A stretch of DNA of 40,242 nucleotides. Source: an uncultured Collinsella sp. (GTDB taxonomy: Bacteria; Actinomycetota; Coriobacteriia; Coriobacteriales; Coriobacteriaceae). The translations under genes and the position numbers were made by a program. Position 1 is the stretch's first letter, and each line of letters begins with the position of its first letter. The notes under the pieces are model-generated. The model searched no databases, was not told the DNA's origin, and worked only from the letters and a program-made list of their open reading frames with translations. The DNA is taken from assembly GCA_900758845.1 (NCBI GenBank), contig CAAESW010000060.1:1-40242 (forward strand), written 5' to 3'. This document shows, piece by piece, positions 40,141-40,242 of this stretch.

Positions 40141-40242
40141 AGGGCCCGCAACAGCCACGTGCCCCCACATCAGCCCAGCGGCCCCAACCAACAACGGCCC
40201 CATCGCAGGCCGCTCGCAACAGCGTCACCGCAGGCGGGGGCC

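Noticed and set aside
39669..40142. A + strand frame of 157 codons ending in a basic RRGRRRD tail
   Set aside because: Most of it lies in the palindrome at 39788-39969 and the hairpin at 40093-40140, which explain the sequence. It has no good start and no domain.

Overview
The window looks like a chromosomal segment of a high-GC, anaerobic gut actinobacterium of the class Coriobacteriia, most likely Collinsella or a close relative. This is inferred from the G+C-rich codon use and from gene content: a very large fused 2-hydroxyacyl-CoA dehydratase activase, a SEC-C methionine aminopeptidase, a CmpB-type membrane protein, and many short GC-rich intergenic palindromes. No database search was possible. 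No rRNA, tRNA, CRISPR array, intact insertion sequence or prophage was seen.

Layout. 0.2-3.3 kb (+): an OPT oligopeptide transporter and a DUF389 membrane protein. 3.4-16.5 kb (mostly -): a small anchored protein, an arylsulfotransferase remnant, a 3-hydroxyacyl-CoA dehydrogenase, the activase with its TetR regulator, a candidate type I toxin-antitoxin locus, a HAD phosphatase, a glnB-amt nitrogen pair, and a CmpB/HD-domain pair. 16.7-23.3 kb (+): dxs, an array of hairpin elements, a complete polar amino-acid ABC transporter (lipoprotein, two permeases, ATPase) and a class-I glutamine-amidotransferase-like (C26) hydrolase. 23.4-26.7 kb (-): an HPt protein, a frameshifted GGDEF-REC-HD-GYP protein and an alpha/beta hydrolase. 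26.9-29.8 kb (+): a radical SAM protein, map and a D-2-hydroxyacid dehydrogenase. 30.0-32.5 kb (-): a RelB-like/PIN toxin-antitoxin pair and an M18 aminopeptidase. 32.7-33.8 kb (+): 6-phosphofructokinase. 34.3-37.8 kb (-): a MacB/FtsX-type ABC exporter. 38.0-39.6 kb: a GyrI-like protein behind a perfect LexA box, the 5' end of an Abi-family gene behind a pseudoknot-like leader, and ogt. The last 600 bases hold only palindromic sequence.

The metabolic theme is peptide and amino-acid use: OPT uptake, M18 and Met aminopeptidases, an amino-acid ABC system, ammonium uptake with PII control, and CoA-linked hydroxyacid enzymes. GyrI-like protein (SOS box) and Ogt, two DNA-damage-related genes, lie close together at 38-39.6 kb.

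The most unusual content is intergenic. A 41-residue hydrophobic, basic-tailed peptide gene on the - strand faces a convergent + strand promoter and a short structured RNA that overlaps its 3' end. This has the architecture of a type I toxin-antitoxin module, and the locus is bracketed by two copies of one palindromic repeat. Three 59-bp hairpin units with a constant 25-base loop and an 80-bp period precede the ABC transporter. Long imperfect palindromes abut the ends of pfkA and amt and fill other gaps. A second dispersed repeat occurs in two near-identical copies, with further degenerate ones.
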